Origin: Stenotrophomonas sp. Marseille-Q4652
Lineage (GTDB): Bacteria > Pseudomonadota > Gammaproteobacteria > Xanthomonadales > Xanthomonadaceae
NCBI RefSeq assembly: GCF_916618915.1
Contig: NZ_CAKAKE010000001.1
Span: 2,401,001 to 2,465,000, forward strand
Length of the DNA: 64,000 nucleotides
Reading direction: 5' to 3'
The position numbers and the translations under genes are program-made. Positions 54,055 to 62,747 of this stretch are shown here, in pieces; positions within the stretch are counted from its first letter, which is position 1, and every line of letters begins with the position of its first letter. The notes under the pieces are model-generated. The model was not told the origin of the DNA and searched no databases. It saw nothing but the letters and a program-made list of their open reading frames with translations.

Positions 54055-54133
54055 TCGGGGGATGGACGCTGTGTAAACCGCGCCAGTTTACCCCTGCGCG
54101 CACGGACCGGGCCCGCTGGCCCGCTGCGTCCCC

Positions 54134-54160
54134 AAAAAAAGACGGGCCCGAAGGCCCGTC
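54134..54160 (-). terminator. Rho-independent terminator after csbD
   Basis: On the minus strand, gacgggcc, ttcg, ggcccgtc forms a very stable tetraloop hairpin followed by seven T. It sits 38 bp after the csbD stop and before trpS. Confidence 0.9.
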
Positions 54161-54198
54161 GATCATGCGTCAGCCTGCCGGGCAGGCGCCGGTGCCGA

Positions 54199-54417
54199 TC
54201 AGCGGTAGTCCGGATCGTCCATCAGCGCCTTCTCGAAGCGACGCACTTCTTCCTGTGCGCGGTCCTTGGCCCAGCCATAGCGTTCCTGCAGACGACCGGC
54301 CAGGTATTCAGCGTTGCCTTCGGCGACCTGCAGGTCATCATCGGTCAGGTCACCCCAGGTGGCCTGGGCCTTGCCCTTGAGCTGGGTCCACTTGCCGGAA
54401 ATGATGTCTTTGTTCAT
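54199..54417 (-). CDS. CsbD-family stress protein, 72 aa
   Basis: The product reads [20 protein letters not shown], then [20 protein letters not shown] and [20 protein letters not shown], which is the CsbD domain from end to end. CsbD-like proteins are general stress proteins of unknown mechanism. The ATG at 54417 follows AAAGGAG. It has its own terminator. Confidence 0.92.
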   Translation of the reverse strand: MNKDIISGKWTQLKGKAQATWGDLTDDDLQVAEGNAEYLAGRLQERYGWAKDRAQEEVRRFEKALMDDPDYR

Positions 54418-54553
54418 CGCTTGCTCCTTTGCATGTCGTTTCGGTGCGTGGACAGCTTGACCAAGACCGCGTCGGCATGTGGTCAAGCGCAGGTAAAAAC
54501 ATGCTGATGAACTTGAACGCCGGTTCATCACGACACGCCGCAGAAACCCGCGC

Positions 54554-54579
54554 AAAAAAAGGGCCGGCAATGCCGGCCC
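54554..54579 (-). terminator. Rho-independent terminator after entericidin pair
   Basis: On the minus strand gggccggca, a one-base apparent loop (stem can open to a wider loop) and tgccggccc is followed by seven T. It ends the transcript of the small lipoprotein genes. Confidence 0.85.
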
Positions 54580-54605
54580 GTTCTTCCTCGTCATGCATCG
54601 CGGGA

Positions 54606-54737
54606 TCAGCGCGCTGCATCCTCCACCTTCTCGCCGACCTTCTGCACGTCCTTGCCGGCACCGGCCACGGTATTGCAGCCGGCCAGCATGGCCACGGAGA
54701 ACATCGACAGCATTGCCAGGGCAATCACTCGCTTCAT
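54606..54737 (-). CDS. Entericidin-like small lipoprotein, 43 aa
   Basis: [20 protein letters not shown] precedes a lipobox Cys (LAGC), then [20 protein letters not shown]. This is the EcnA/EcnB lipoprotein family, a bacteriolytic lipoprotein pair in enteric bacteria. The gene is too short for most ORF calling. A paralogue lies 20 bp upstream on the same strand, so the two form one small operon. Confidence 0.85.
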   Translation of the reverse strand: MKRVIALAMLSMFSVAMLAGCNTVAGAGKDVQKVGEKVEDAAR

Positions 54738-54757
54738 GGATATCTCCTCGCGTCCGC

Positions 54758-54910
54758 TCAGCACTTGCCGTCGCTGCAGTCCTGCGCCTTGTCCTCGACC
54801 TTCTCACCGGCGCCCTGCAGGTCCTTGCCCGCACCGGCCACGGTGTTGCAGCCGCTCAACATCGCTGCCGAGAACATGCCCAGCATCATCAGGATCATCA
54901 CTCGCTTCAT
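54758..54910 (-). CDS. Entericidin-like small lipoprotein, second copy, 50 aa
   Basis: [20 protein letters not shown] leads to the lipobox Cys, followed by [20 protein letters not shown] and a Cys-containing end (AQDCSDGKC). It is clearly paralogous to the 43 aa gene next to it; the extra C-terminal Cys pair is the main difference. The ATG is at 54910, with GGAG close upstream. Confidence 0.85.
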   Translation of the reverse strand: MKRVMILMMLGMFSAAMLSGCNTVAGAGKDLQGAGEKVEDKAQDCSDGKC

Positions 54911-55042
54911 CGCTTCGCTCCTTCTGCCGAATAGCGGCGGCTTCCCCGGGTTATCCGGCACGGCTCGCCGTAGGTGGAGCGAATCTCGCTGCAACGGCGT
55001 GGAGCGAACGTGAACAGCATCGAGGCCCGTTCAGGCTGAGGC

Positions 55043-55963
55043 TCAGTCCCGCATCAGCGTGGACTTGCCGAACAGGCTTTCCACCAGGTCCACGGCCAGC
55101 TCGGCGGTGGCGTTGCGGTTGTCCAGCAGCGGGTTGAGTTCGACGATGTCCAGCGAGCCCATGCGCCCGGTGTCGGCGATCATCTCCATCACCAGCTGCG
55201 CCTCGCGGTAGTTGACCCCGCCCGGCACCGTGGTGCCCACGCCCGGGGCGATGCTGGGATCGAGGAAATCCACGTCGAAGCTGACATGCAGGTGGGTGTC
55301 GCCGTCGATGCCGTCCAGCGCCGCTTCCATCGTGCGCTTCATGCCCGCCTCGTCGATGTAGCGCATGTCGTAGACGTCGACGCGGTGTTCCTTGATCAGC
55401 CGCTTCTCTTCCGGATCCACCGAGCGGATGCCGATCTGACGCACCTGCTGCGGCGAGATCGCCGGCGCATCACCCCCAAGTTTCGTCAGCACGTCCGGGC
55501 CCAGTCCGCACAGGCAGGCCACCGGCATGCCGTGGATGTTGCCCGAGGGCGTGACGTCGGAGGTGTTGAAGTCCGAATGCGCATCCAGCCACAGCACGCG
55601 CAGGTCCTTGCCCTGCTCGCGGCACCAGCGCGCGACGGCGGTGATCGAACCCAGGCCCAGGCAGTGGTCGCCACCGAGCATGATCGGCATGCGGCCCCCG
55701 CACAGCTGCGTGTAGCTGGCTTCCATCAGCAGCCGGTTCCATTCGGCCACTTCCTGCAGGTGGCGATAGCCGCCGACCGGTGCCGTCCACGGATTGCGCG
55801 GGCCATCGAGGTTGCCGATGTCACGCACGTCCACGCCACGCGCGGCCAGGGCCTCGGGCAATCCGGCAATGCGCAGGGCCTCCGGCCCCAGGCGCGCGCC
55901 ACGGTGGCCTGCGCCCACGTCGGTGGGTACGCCGATCAACGAAACAGGGGAAAACGCAGCCAT
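55043..55963 (-). CDS. rocF: Arginase/agmatinase-family ureohydrolase, 306 aa
   Basis: The manganese-binding motifs are all present: MLGGDHCLGLGSITAVARW, LWLDAHSDFNTSDVTPSGN and HVSFDVDFLDPSIAPGVGT. The SLIGVPTDVGAGHRGARLGP start and PGGVNYREAQLVMEMIADTG suit arginase more than agmatinase. It would hydrolyse arginine to ornithine and urea. I use the ATG at 55963. The gene symbol is by family and could be speB-like in detail. Confidence 0.85.
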   Translation of the reverse strand: MAAFSPVSLIGVPTDVGAGHRGARLGPEALRIAGLPEALAARGVDVRDIGNLDGPRNPWTAPVGGYRHLQEVAEWNRLLMEASYTQLCGGRMPIMLGGDHCLGLGSITAVARWCREQGKDLRVLWLDAHSDFNTSDVTPSGNIHGMPVACLCGLGPDVLTKLGGDAPAISPQQVRQIGIRSVDPEEKRLIKEHRVDVYDMRYIDEAGMKRTMEAALDGIDGDTHLHVSFDVDFLDPSIAPGVGTTVPGGVNYREAQLVMEMIADTGRMGSLDIVELNPLLDNRNATAELAVDLVESLFGKSTLMRD

Positions 55964-56218
55964 CCAAGCCTCCTGCAAAGCGGCCCAGTCTAGCCAGCGT
56001 ACCGCGCATGCTCCCGCCGCGCCGCAGCAGTACGCGCAGGTGTGCCATGATCCGCGCGCCCGGCGGGTGGCGAATACGCATCCACCCCAGGCCGCCAGTG
56101 TCCGTCCTCGTGACGGCGCCGGGCACCGGCAGCGAGGGCTGCCATGCGCCGCGATGCAGGACTTCCCTGCGCGGCAGGCGTCTGGCGCCAAGTGCCGCTG
56201 CCACCTCGTTGCACGCAA

Positions 56219-56243
56219 CAAAAAACCCCGCTTTCGCGGGGTT
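56219..56243 (-). terminator. Rho-independent terminator after tRNA-Thr
   Basis: On the minus strand accccgc, gaaa, gcggggt followed by a T run. It lies 45 bp downstream of the tRNA 3' end. Confidence 0.88.
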
Positions 56244-56287
56244 CTGCGTGGATCGGCCATGCTGCCGGATCCATCGGATCAAGGTGG

Positions 56288-56363
56288 TGGTGCCGACACC
56301 CGGGTTCGAACTGGGGACCTACCGCTTACAAGGCGGTTGCTCTACCAACTGAGCTATGCCGGC
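56288..56363 (-). tRNA. tRNA-Thr (anticodon UGU)
   Basis: The minus strand from 56363 folds as a tRNA. The acceptor gccggca pairs with tgtcggc, with a D-arm around gctcagttggtagagc, an anticodon stem accgc/gcggt with loop cttgtaa (anticodon TGT), and a T-arm ending in gttcgaac. The CCA end (56288-56290) is encoded. It is a complete gene with its own terminator. Confidence 0.95.
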
Positions 56364-56400
56364 AAACGCGGGAAGCAGGGCTTGCCGCGGGCTGGGCATT

Positions 56401-57108
56401 CTAGCGCAGGCGCGCGCAGTCCAGTGACTGATGGCCGCTGGCCCGGGCACGAGCCTGCAGCGTGGCCGGCGTGGTGCCGGCAGTGGTGGCGGCATCGATC
56501 CACCAGCGCGAACCGGCTTCACCGCCGCTGATTTCGGCCGGGAAGCCCGCGGCCACCAGCTCGGCACGCCGGCGTTCGGCACCCTCGCGGTGGCGGTACT
56601 GGCCCAGCGCAATGGCGTTGGCTTCCTCGCCCTGGCCAATGACGTAGTAGTCGCTGATGCCGGCGGCCACGATGCGGTCGACCACGGCCTGGGCCTGCGC
56701 GCGGCTGGGCGAAGCCGGCAGCATGACCCGGTAACTGCCACTGGCGGCGGTGGGCTGTTCACGCAGGCGGCCACGCGCGGAGACGCCGCCGATGCGCTGC
56801 AGCGCGGCCTGGGCGGTGTCGCGATCGGTGTACGGCCCCAGGCTCACGCAGCGCTCGCTGGTATCGGCACTTGCCGGCGCTTCCGCCTCGGCCTGCACGG
56901 CAGGTTCTTCCGACCCGGCGTTGTCGGTAACCGGTGGCTGGCCTGCCGGTTCGCCTGCAGGGGCAGATGGCAGCAGTTCCAGCGTGGCCACGCCGGCGCG
57001 CACCGCGGGTTCGTCAACCTCCACTGGCGCGTCGCCCCGGGTCATCCACCACATCGCCACGCCCACGTTGAGGACGGCCAGTACCAGGATCAGTGCACGT
57101 ATCAGCAT
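56401..57108 (-). CDS. SPOR-domain-like membrane-anchored protein, 235 aa
   Basis: A single N-terminal helix (MLIRALILVLAVLNVGVAMW) is followed by an Ala/Glu/Pro-rich linker (about 25-85) and a C-terminal region with two repeats resembling SPOR folds (CVSLGPYTDRDTAQAALQRI, then YYVIGQGEEANAIALGQYRH). SPOR domains bind denuded peptidoglycan at division sites. It lies directly after coaX on the same strand and ends just before tRNA-Thr. Confidence 0.7.
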   Translation of the reverse strand: MLIRALILVLAVLNVGVAMWWMTRGDAPVEVDEPAVRAGVATLELLPSAPAGEPAGQPPVTDNAGSEEPAVQAEAEAPASADTSERCVSLGPYTDRDTAQAALQRIGGVSARGRLREQPTAASGSYRVMLPASPSRAQAQAVVDRIVAAGISDYYVIGQGEEANAIALGQYRHREGAERRRAELVAAGFPAEISGGEAGSRWWIDAATTAGTTPATLQARARASGHQSLDCARLR

Positions 57109-57117
57109 GGGTCGATC

Positions 57118-57855
57118 CTAGCCTTGCGCGACGGGCTGGTGCACGGCCCAGCGCGCGAGGCCGTCGAGCACCAGACTGGGGCGGAACCGCGCCTGCGGCA
57201 GCAACGGCAGCAGTGCCGGGCCGCCACCCCCGTGAAGGATCAGCTGCGGCACCTCATCCAGCACGGCCCGGGCCTGGGCCAGGCTGCGTTCGATCAGCGC
57301 CACCGCCGCGCCGTCGCAGCCGGAGGCCAGCGCATCGGCGGTGTCGTTGGCGAACTCGGCGTAGTCGCCGCCGCTTTCGGGCAGCTGCACCGCACGCGCG
57401 TGCAGGGCCAGACGCATCGTGGTCGGCGAGGCGGCGATGCGTCCGCCGCGGTGCAGGCCGTCGGCGTCGAGCAGGTCGATGGTCAGCGCGGTCCCCACCC
57501 CGGCCACCACCACCGGGGCACCGGCCTCGGCGGCAGCCAGCAGGCCGAGGAAACGATCCACGCCGAAGCGCTCGGGCCGGGCGTAGGCAATGCGCACGCC
57601 GGCGCACTCGGCGCTGGTCCGGGCCACGCGCACCTGGGCGAAGCGCGACTGCAGCACCTCCATCACCGCGGCGGTCAGTGCCGGTGCGGCAACGCTCGCC
57701 ACCCAGGCCACCTCGCCGGTGGGCAGGGCCTGCAGCGCGGCGGTGGTCATGTCCTCGGCGCCGTGGGCCCAGGCCTGCACGTCGCCGGCCCGGTTGCCCT
57801 GCAGCGGCGCGAACTTGAAGCGGGAATTGCCCAGGTCGAACAGCCACTGGCTCAT
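57118..57855 (-). CDS. coaX: Type III pantothenate kinase CoaX, 245 aa
   Basis: The ASKHA-fold motifs are visible: the first phosphate loop in WLFDLGNSRFKFAPL (Asp near residue 7), VGVGTALTIDLLDADGLHRG (second phosphate) and LILHGGGGPALLPLLPQARF. The length is normal. It carries out the first step of coenzyme A synthesis. The ATG overlaps the birA stop by four bases, so coaX follows birA in one operon, a common pairing in proteobacteria. Confidence 0.93.
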   Translation of the reverse strand: MSQWLFDLGNSRFKFAPLQGNRAGDVQAWAHGAEDMTTAALQALPTGEVAWVASVAAPALTAAVMEVLQSRFAQVRVARTSAECAGVRIAYARPERFGVDRFLGLLAAAEAGAPVVVAGVGTALTIDLLDADGLHRGGRIAASPTTMRLALHARAVQLPESGGDYAEFANDTADALASGCDGAAVALIERSLAQARAVLDEVPQLILHGGGGPALLPLLPQARFRPSLVLDGLARWAVHQPVAQG

Positions 57856-58817
57856 GCCGGCCTCACGCTGACTTCGCCGGCATGGAAGCTGCGCTCGCCG
57901 TCATCGGTGCGTACGCGCAGGGCACCGTCCTCGGCCAGCCCGCAGGCCAGCCCGTAATGCATCACGCCGCCATCCTCGACCCGAACCTGGCGCCCGGCCA
58001 GCGCATCGAGCGCGGCAAAGCGGTCGACGAATGCCGAGAGCCCGTGCTTCTCGAAAGTGGCCAGCGCCGGCAACAGCGCCGACAGCACCGCGGCGGCAAC
58101 CTCGTTGCGCGATACCTCGGACCCAGCCAACGTCCACAGATCGGTCCACGGCTGGTTGATGCCCTCGGCCATCGCTGACGGCATGCGTACGTTGAGGCCC
58201 AAGCCGATCACCGCCCGCGCCGGTCCGGCGAATTCACCGCCGCCCTCCACCAGCAGGCCGCCGAGCTTGCGTTCGTCCACCACCAGGTCGTTGGGCCACT
58301 TCAGCCGGACCTGGGCAAAGCCCTGCGACTGCAGGGCCTCGGCAACCACGACCCCGGCCGCCAGGCTCAGTCCGCCCATCCGCGACAGGCCGCCGGAAAA
58401 ACCGCGCAGCACCGACAGGTACAGGTGCGCGGCCAGCGGCGAGGCCCAGTGCCGGCCACGGCGTCCGCGGCCGCCGGTCTGGCGCTCGGCCAGCAGCACC
58501 TCGGCGCCGTGGGCCGGGGTCGGGCGGCGCAGCAGTTCGGTATTGGTCGAGCCCAGGCTCCAGGCGATGTCCAGCGCGGCCAGCTCGGCGTCAGCGCCGG
58601 CAGACAGGCCGTCGCCGATGCGCCTGGCCTCGAGCAGTTCCAGCGGCTGTTCCAGCCGGTAGCCGTCGCCGGCCCGGCCCTCGATGGCGATGCCGGCTGC
58701 GCGCAGACCCTGGATCCGCTTCCATACGGCCGCCCGGGTCTGGCCGAGTTCGCGCGCCAGCGCGTCACCGGACAGGCGCCCCGCCCCGAGTTTGGCCAGC
58801 AGTTCGCGATCGTCCAC
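57852..58817 (-). CDS. birA: Bifunctional biotin ligase/biotin repressor BirA, 321 aa
   Basis: The N-terminal winged helix (ELLAKLGAGRLSGDALAREL and GQTRAAVWKRIQGLRAAGI) marks the repressor form. The ligase part has GSTNTELLRR, LLAERQTGGRGRRGRHWASP (biotin-binding GRGRxGR), VRLKWPNDLVVDERKLGG and GLGLNVRMP. It attaches biotin to acetyl-CoA carboxylase and represses biotin genes. I start at the GTG at 58817; the frame extends further up to 58922. Confidence 0.92.
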   Translation of the reverse strand: MDDRELLAKLGAGRLSGDALARELGQTRAAVWKRIQGLRAAGIAIEGRAGDGYRLEQPLELLEARRIGDGLSAGADAELAALDIAWSLGSTNTELLRRPTPAHGAEVLLAERQTGGRGRRGRHWASPLAAHLYLSVLRGFSGGLSRMGGLSLAAGVVVAEALQSQGFAQVRLKWPNDLVVDERKLGGLLVEGGGEFAGPARAVIGLGLNVRMPSAMAEGINQPWTDLWTLAGSEVSRNEVAAAVLSALLPALATFEKHGLSAFVDRFAALDALAGRQVRVEDGGVMHYGLACGLAEDGALRVRTDDGERSFHAGEVSVRPA

Positions 58818-58936
58818 GGCAGGGTCCCGCCCGAATAAACGGCGGATTATGCGCCAGACCCCCGGACCGGCCCAATCGGCTTGCCAATTCATACAAAAAA
58901 GCAGGCTAGAATCGGGGTCCACCCGCCCCTCCTGGA

Positions 58937-59212
58937 ATGACGATGCGCCGTATTGCCCATTGCCTGATCCTGTTGACGGCGCCGCTCACCGTGCAGGCCA
59001 CCGAAGCGGCCTCCACCAGCCGGGGCGAGGGTTGCACCTACACGGCCAGCGACGAGCGGGGGAACGAATCGGCACCGGCCGGCCCTTCCGGCGGCGCCTC
59101 GGCCACGGCCCCGGCCAAGTCCGGCGTCGGCCACAGCGGCGGCGACGATGACCTGCTGCCGCGACTGCGCGCACCGAAATGGCATCGCTTCCTGCCGGGC
59201 ATGTTCCGCTGA
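58937..59212 (+). CDS. Small secreted protein, 91 aa
   Basis: A signal peptide (MTMRRIAHCLILLTAPLTVQ, cut near TEAAS) is followed by a hydrophilic Gly/Ser/Ala-rich stretch (SAPAGPSGGASATAPAKSGV), then a short conserved-looking end with DDLLPRLRAPKWHRFLPGMF. ATG starts at 58937 or 58943 are both possible. It overlaps the next gene by 34 bp in a different frame. No family is recognised. Confidence 0.65.
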   Translation: MTMRRIAHCLILLTAPLTVQATEAASTSRGEGCTYTASDERGNESAPAGPSGGASATAPAKSGVGHSGGDDDLLPRLRAPKWHRFLPGMFR

Positions 59213-59967
59213 TCCAGCGCCTGCTGGCGCGACTGCGCCGCCCGCCCACCCCGATCGACCAATCCACCTGGCTGGCCGTGCGCGGCCGCAGCCTCTGGCT
59301 GCAACGCCTGGATCGCGAGCACGACCAGCGCCTGCACCGGCTGGCCAGCCGCTTCCTCCACGAAAAGACCATCACCCCCGTCGCCGGCCTGGCGCTGGAC
59401 GCGACCGAACGCGCCCTGCTGGCCGCGCTGTGCTGCCTGCCGCTGCTGGAGTTCGGTGGCGAAGGCCTGCATGGCTGGTCTGAACTGGTGGTCTACCCCG
59501 ACGCCTTCCGCGTGCAGCGCAGCCATGTCGATGCCGCCGGCGTGCTGCACGAGTGGGATGACGAACTGGCCGGGGAGGCCTGGGAAGCCGGGCCGCTGAT
59601 CCTGTCCTGGGCCGACGTGCAGGCCGACCTGGCCGAGCCCGACGCCGGCTTCTGCGTGGCGGTGCACGAGATGGCGCACAAGATCGACGTGCTCGATGGC
59701 GCGCTGGACGGCACGCCGCCGCTGCCGCGGGAATGGCAGATGCAGTGGGCCCGCGATTTCCAGCGGCAGTACGACGCCTTCTGCGAACAGGTCGACCGCG
59801 GCGAGGACGTCGCCATCGATGCCTATGCCGCCGAGGCGCCGGAGGAATTCTTCGCCGTGGCCAGCGAGTACCACTTCTCCGCCCCGGACCTGCTGGCCGC
59901 GCACATGCCGGAGGTGGCCGCGCACCTGCGCCGCTTCTACGGGCGCTCGCCGATGGCCACGGACTGA
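59179..59967 (+). CDS. mtfA: MtfA-family zinc peptidase, 262 aa
   Basis: The gluzincin motif is FCVAVHEMAHKIDVLDGALD (HExxH with a downstream Glu in EEFFAVASEYHFSAPD). N-terminal WLQRLDREHDQRLHRLASRF and TERALLAALCCLPLLEFGGE agree with MtfA/YeeI. In E. coli MtfA binds the repressor Mlc and has weak peptidase activity. The 34 bp overlap with the small secreted gene suggests coupling. Confidence 0.9.
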   Translation: MASLPAGHVPLIQRLLARLRRPPTPIDQSTWLAVRGRSLWLQRLDREHDQRLHRLASRFLHEKTITPVAGLALDATERALLAALCCLPLLEFGGEGLHGWSELVVYPDAFRVQRSHVDAAGVLHEWDDELAGEAWEAGPLILSWADVQADLAEPDAGFCVAVHEMAHKIDVLDGALDGTPPLPREWQMQWARDFQRQYDAFCEQVDRGEDVAIDAYAAEAPEEFFAVASEYHFSAPDLLAAHMPEVAAHLRRFYGRSPMATD

Positions 59968-59974
59968 CCGCCGC

Positions 59975-61399
59975 TTACAGGCTGGGCGGCAACCCGACCT
60001 CGAAACGCGCCCCCCCCAGTTCGGTGGAACGCTTGACCTGCAGTTCGCCGCGGTAGTCGCGGATCAGGTCCTGCACGATCGACAGGCCGATGCCGTGGCC
60101 CTGCACGCGCTCGTCGCCGCGCACGCCACGCTGCAGCACCTTGGCGATGTCCTCCGGCGCGATGCCCGGGCCGTCGTCGTCCACCGCCAGTTCCAGCCCG
60201 GCGCGGCGGCTGCCGGCGACCGGGCGCGAACGCACGGTCAGCAGCACGCGGCGCCTGGCCCACTTGAACGCGTTCTCCAGCAGGTTGCCCAGCAGTTCCT
60301 GCAGGTCACCTGGTTCGCCGTAGAACTTCACGCCCGGCTCGATCTCGAATTCGCACAGCACGCCCTTGGACGCGTAGACCTTCTCCAGGCCGCGCACGAT
60401 TTCCTCGGCGTTGGATTCGATCGGTACCGGCGCGGAGAACAGCTTGTGGCCACTGCTGGCCGCGCGTGCCAGCTGGTAGGACACCAGGTTGTTCATGCGC
60501 TGCAGCTGCACGTCCAGCTCCTCGCGCAGCGCCGCATCGTCCGAGCCGCTGTCCAGCTGGGTACGCAGCACCGCGATCGGAGTCTTCAGGCTGTGCGCCA
60601 GATCAGCCAGGGTGTTGCGCTGGCGGTCCAGGTTCTCGCGCTCGCTCTCGATGAAGGCGTTGATGCTGGCGGTCAGCGGCTCGAGCTCGCGCGGATGCAG
60701 TTCGCTCATGCGCTCGCGTTCACCACGCTGGACCTTGGTCAGTTCGATGATCACCCGCTTGAGCGGGCGCAGGCTCCACTGCAGGACCAGGGTCTGCAGC
60801 AGCAGCAGGATCAGGCCGGTGACGCCCAGCCAGAACCACACCGCGCCACGGAACACGCGCAGCTGCGCGCCCAGCGCGCGCGAGTCTTCCATCACGTAGA
60901 TCGTGTAGGGGAATTCGGCCTCGGGCAGGCCATCGCCGCCCCACACCAGGCCCAGGCCATAGCGGTAGACCTCGCCGGGGCTGCCGTCGATCTGGGTCAT
61001 CGGCAGCGGGCCTTCGAACACTTCCTGGCGTGGCGCGAGGAGGCGGCCGCTGGCATCGGGCAGGATCGGCCCTTCGGCCGACATCGAATTGCCATAGCCG
61101 TTGGGCATCACCACCTGCAGGTACAGGCCGCTGCCGGGGACGTCGAAGCGCGGATCCGGCGGCTGCTCGCGGATATACAGCGAGCGGTCGCGGGTGAAGT
61201 CGATGCCACCGGCATAGGCGGTGGCATAGTTCTTCAGGCGTTCGCGCAGGTTGGCGCGGGCGGTGTCGGCAAACGCGGCATCAAGCGCATAGCCGGCCAG
61301 TGCCAGGAACGCGACCAGACCGAGCGAGGCGGCCAGCAGCTGGCGCGCCTGCAGTGAACGCGGCCGCCAGCGGGGAATGAACCAGAAACGGCCGCGCAC
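59975..61399 (-). CDS. phoQ: PhoQ-like sensor histidine kinase, 474 aa
   Basis: Two membrane helices (about 25-45 and 185-205) enclose a periplasmic sensor domain with acidic stretches, then HAMP, HisKA with TLADLAHSLKTPIAVLRTQL (phospho-His), and a HATPase_c with NLLENAFKWARR, VDDDGPGIAPEDIAKV and GHGIGLSIVQDLI. This is the PhoQ/low-magnesium-type architecture. The phoP gene is directly upstream, 21 bp apart, with both on the minus strand. Confidence 0.9.
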   Translation of the reverse strand: MRGRFWFIPRWRPRSLQARQLLAASLGLVAFLALAGYALDAAFADTARANLRERLKNYATAYAGGIDFTRDRSLYIREQPPDPRFDVPGSGLYLQVVMPNGYGNSMSAEGPILPDASGRLLAPRQEVFEGPLPMTQIDGSPGEVYRYGLGLVWGGDGLPEAEFPYTIYVMEDSRALGAQLRVFRGAVWFWLGVTGLILLLLQTLVLQWSLRPLKRVIIELTKVQRGERERMSELHPRELEPLTASINAFIESERENLDRQRNTLADLAHSLKTPIAVLRTQLDSGSDDAALREELDVQLQRMNNLVSYQLARAASSGHKLFSAPVPIESNAEEIVRGLEKVYASKGVLCEFEIEPGVKFYGEPGDLQELLGNLLENAFKWARRRVLLTVRSRPVAGSRRAGLELAVDDDGPGIAPEDIAKVLQRGVRGDERVQGHGIGLSIVQDLIRDYRGELQVKRSTELGGARFEVGLPPSL

Positions 61400-61420
61400 G
61401 CCTTACACGCCTGACGGCGC

Positions 61421-62104
61421 TCAGCCCTCGTTGCGCGGGATCGCGAAGCGGTAGCCGCGACCGCGGACGGTCTCGATCGGCTTCAGTTCGCCGTCCGGAT
61501 CCAGCTTCTTGCGCAGGCGGCCGATGAAGACTTCCAGCACGTTGGAGTCGCGGTCGAAGTCCTGCTGGTAGATGTGCTCGGTCAGGTCGGCCTTCGAGAC
61601 CAGCTCGCCGGCGTGCATCATCAGGTACTCGAGCACCTTGTACTCGTAGCTGGTCAGGTCGACGTTGCTGCCGTGGACGCTGACGGTCTGCGCGGCCAGG
61701 TCGAGCGCGACGGGACCGCACTCCAGGGTCGGCTTGGACCAGCCGGCGGCGCGGCGCAGCAGCGCGTTGACGCGCGCCAGCAGCTCTTCCACGTGGAACG
61801 GCTTGACCAGGTAATCGTCGGCGCCCTGCTTGAGGCCCTCGACCTTGTCCTGCCAGCTCGAACGCGCGGTCAGGATCAGCACCGGAAACTTCTTGCCTTC
61901 ATCGCGCAGCGCGCGGATCAGTTCCATGCCCGACATCTTGGGCAGGCCGAGGTCGATGATGCCCACGTCGAAAGGCACTTCGCGGCCCATGTACAGGCCT
62001 TCCTCACCGTCCTGGGCGGCATCCACCGCAAAACCTTCGCGCTTCAGACGGGCTGCCAGGGTTTCCCGCAGCGGGGCTTCGTCTTCGACCAGCAGGATAC
62101 GCAT
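61421..62104 (-). CDS. phoP: PhoP-like response regulator (OmpR family), 227 aa
   Basis: The receiver has the phosphoacceptor Asp51 in VGIIDLGLPKMSGMELIRAL and Lys in DYLVKPFHVEELLARV. The winged helix carries VDLTSYEYKVLEYLMMHAGE and RDSNVLEVFIGRLRKKLDPD then TVRGRGYRFAIP. It is first in an operon with phoQ, and a small secreted-protein gene lies 74 bp upstream on the same strand. Confidence 0.93.
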   Translation of the reverse strand: MRILLVEDEAPLRETLAARLKREGFAVDAAQDGEEGLYMGREVPFDVGIIDLGLPKMSGMELIRALRDEGKKFPVLILTARSSWQDKVEGLKQGADDYLVKPFHVEELLARVNALLRRAAGWSKPTLECGPVALDLAAQTVSVHGSNVDLTSYEYKVLEYLMMHAGELVSKADLTEHIYQQDFDRDSNVLEVFIGRLRKKLDPDGELKPIETVRGRGYRFAIPRNEG

Positions 62105-62178
62105 GAACTCTCCCTAGTTTCTCTGGGCCGGCGTGCTGCCAGCCGTGTATTCACATTGACCCGGACGAATATCGAAGA

Positions 62179-62544
62179 TCAGGGGTTATCGCCGTGTCGT
62201 GATGCTTCCCGCGGCGTACGCGGCTGGCTACGGCTGGGCGACGGGTCATCCATGTAGCGGACCCGGCCGCGATCATCCATGTACTTGACCCGGTTGATGT
62301 CGCGCCCGTCATAGGGAACGCGCTCGGCACCGAGGATGCGGCCACCGGTGGTGCGCTGCACGCGGCGCACCGCGTCGGACAGCGAGACATCCGAGGCCTG
62401 GGCGCGGACCGCGGCGCGGGCTTCGGAGCGGGTCATCGGGGTCGGCGGCTCCTGTGCCTCCACCCGCGCGGCGCTGCCCACGCCGAAGGCGAGGACCATC
62501 GCGGCGACAACTGGCATTCGGTGGGTGGTTACGGAAGCAAGCAT
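62179..62544 (-). CDS. Small secreted protein upstream of phoP, 121 aa
   Basis: A signal peptide (VAAMVLAFGVGSAARVEAQE) precedes a helical region (TRSEARAAVRAQASDVSLSD, AVRRVQRTTGGRILGAERVP), then a short internal repeat VKYMDDRGRVRYMDDPSPSR. The start is the ATG at 62544. The repeated (K/R)YMDD motif could bind a cation, as PhoQ does, but no family is recognised. It may be cotranscribed with phoPQ. Confidence 0.6.
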   Translation of the reverse strand: MLASVTTHRMPVVAAMVLAFGVGSAARVEAQEPPTPMTRSEARAAVRAQASDVSLSDAVRRVQRTTGGRILGAERVPYDGRDINRVKYMDDRGRVRYMDDPSPSRSQPRTPREASRHGDNP

Positions 62545-62747
62545 CAATTCGATCCTAACGGACTGCGGCGAGACGTTCAAAAAACGTGAAGTGGAAGCCT
62601 CGGCAAACACTCCGGGGACCCCTCGAAAACGAGGCAAATTCTTGATTTACCGCGTTGAATCCGGTCTGAACCCTCTCGCGGGCGCTGGGCGCCTGTTCAG
62701 CAAGGTAACCGATCCGGCTGCCGTATTCATACAGTGCCGCGTCGCGC

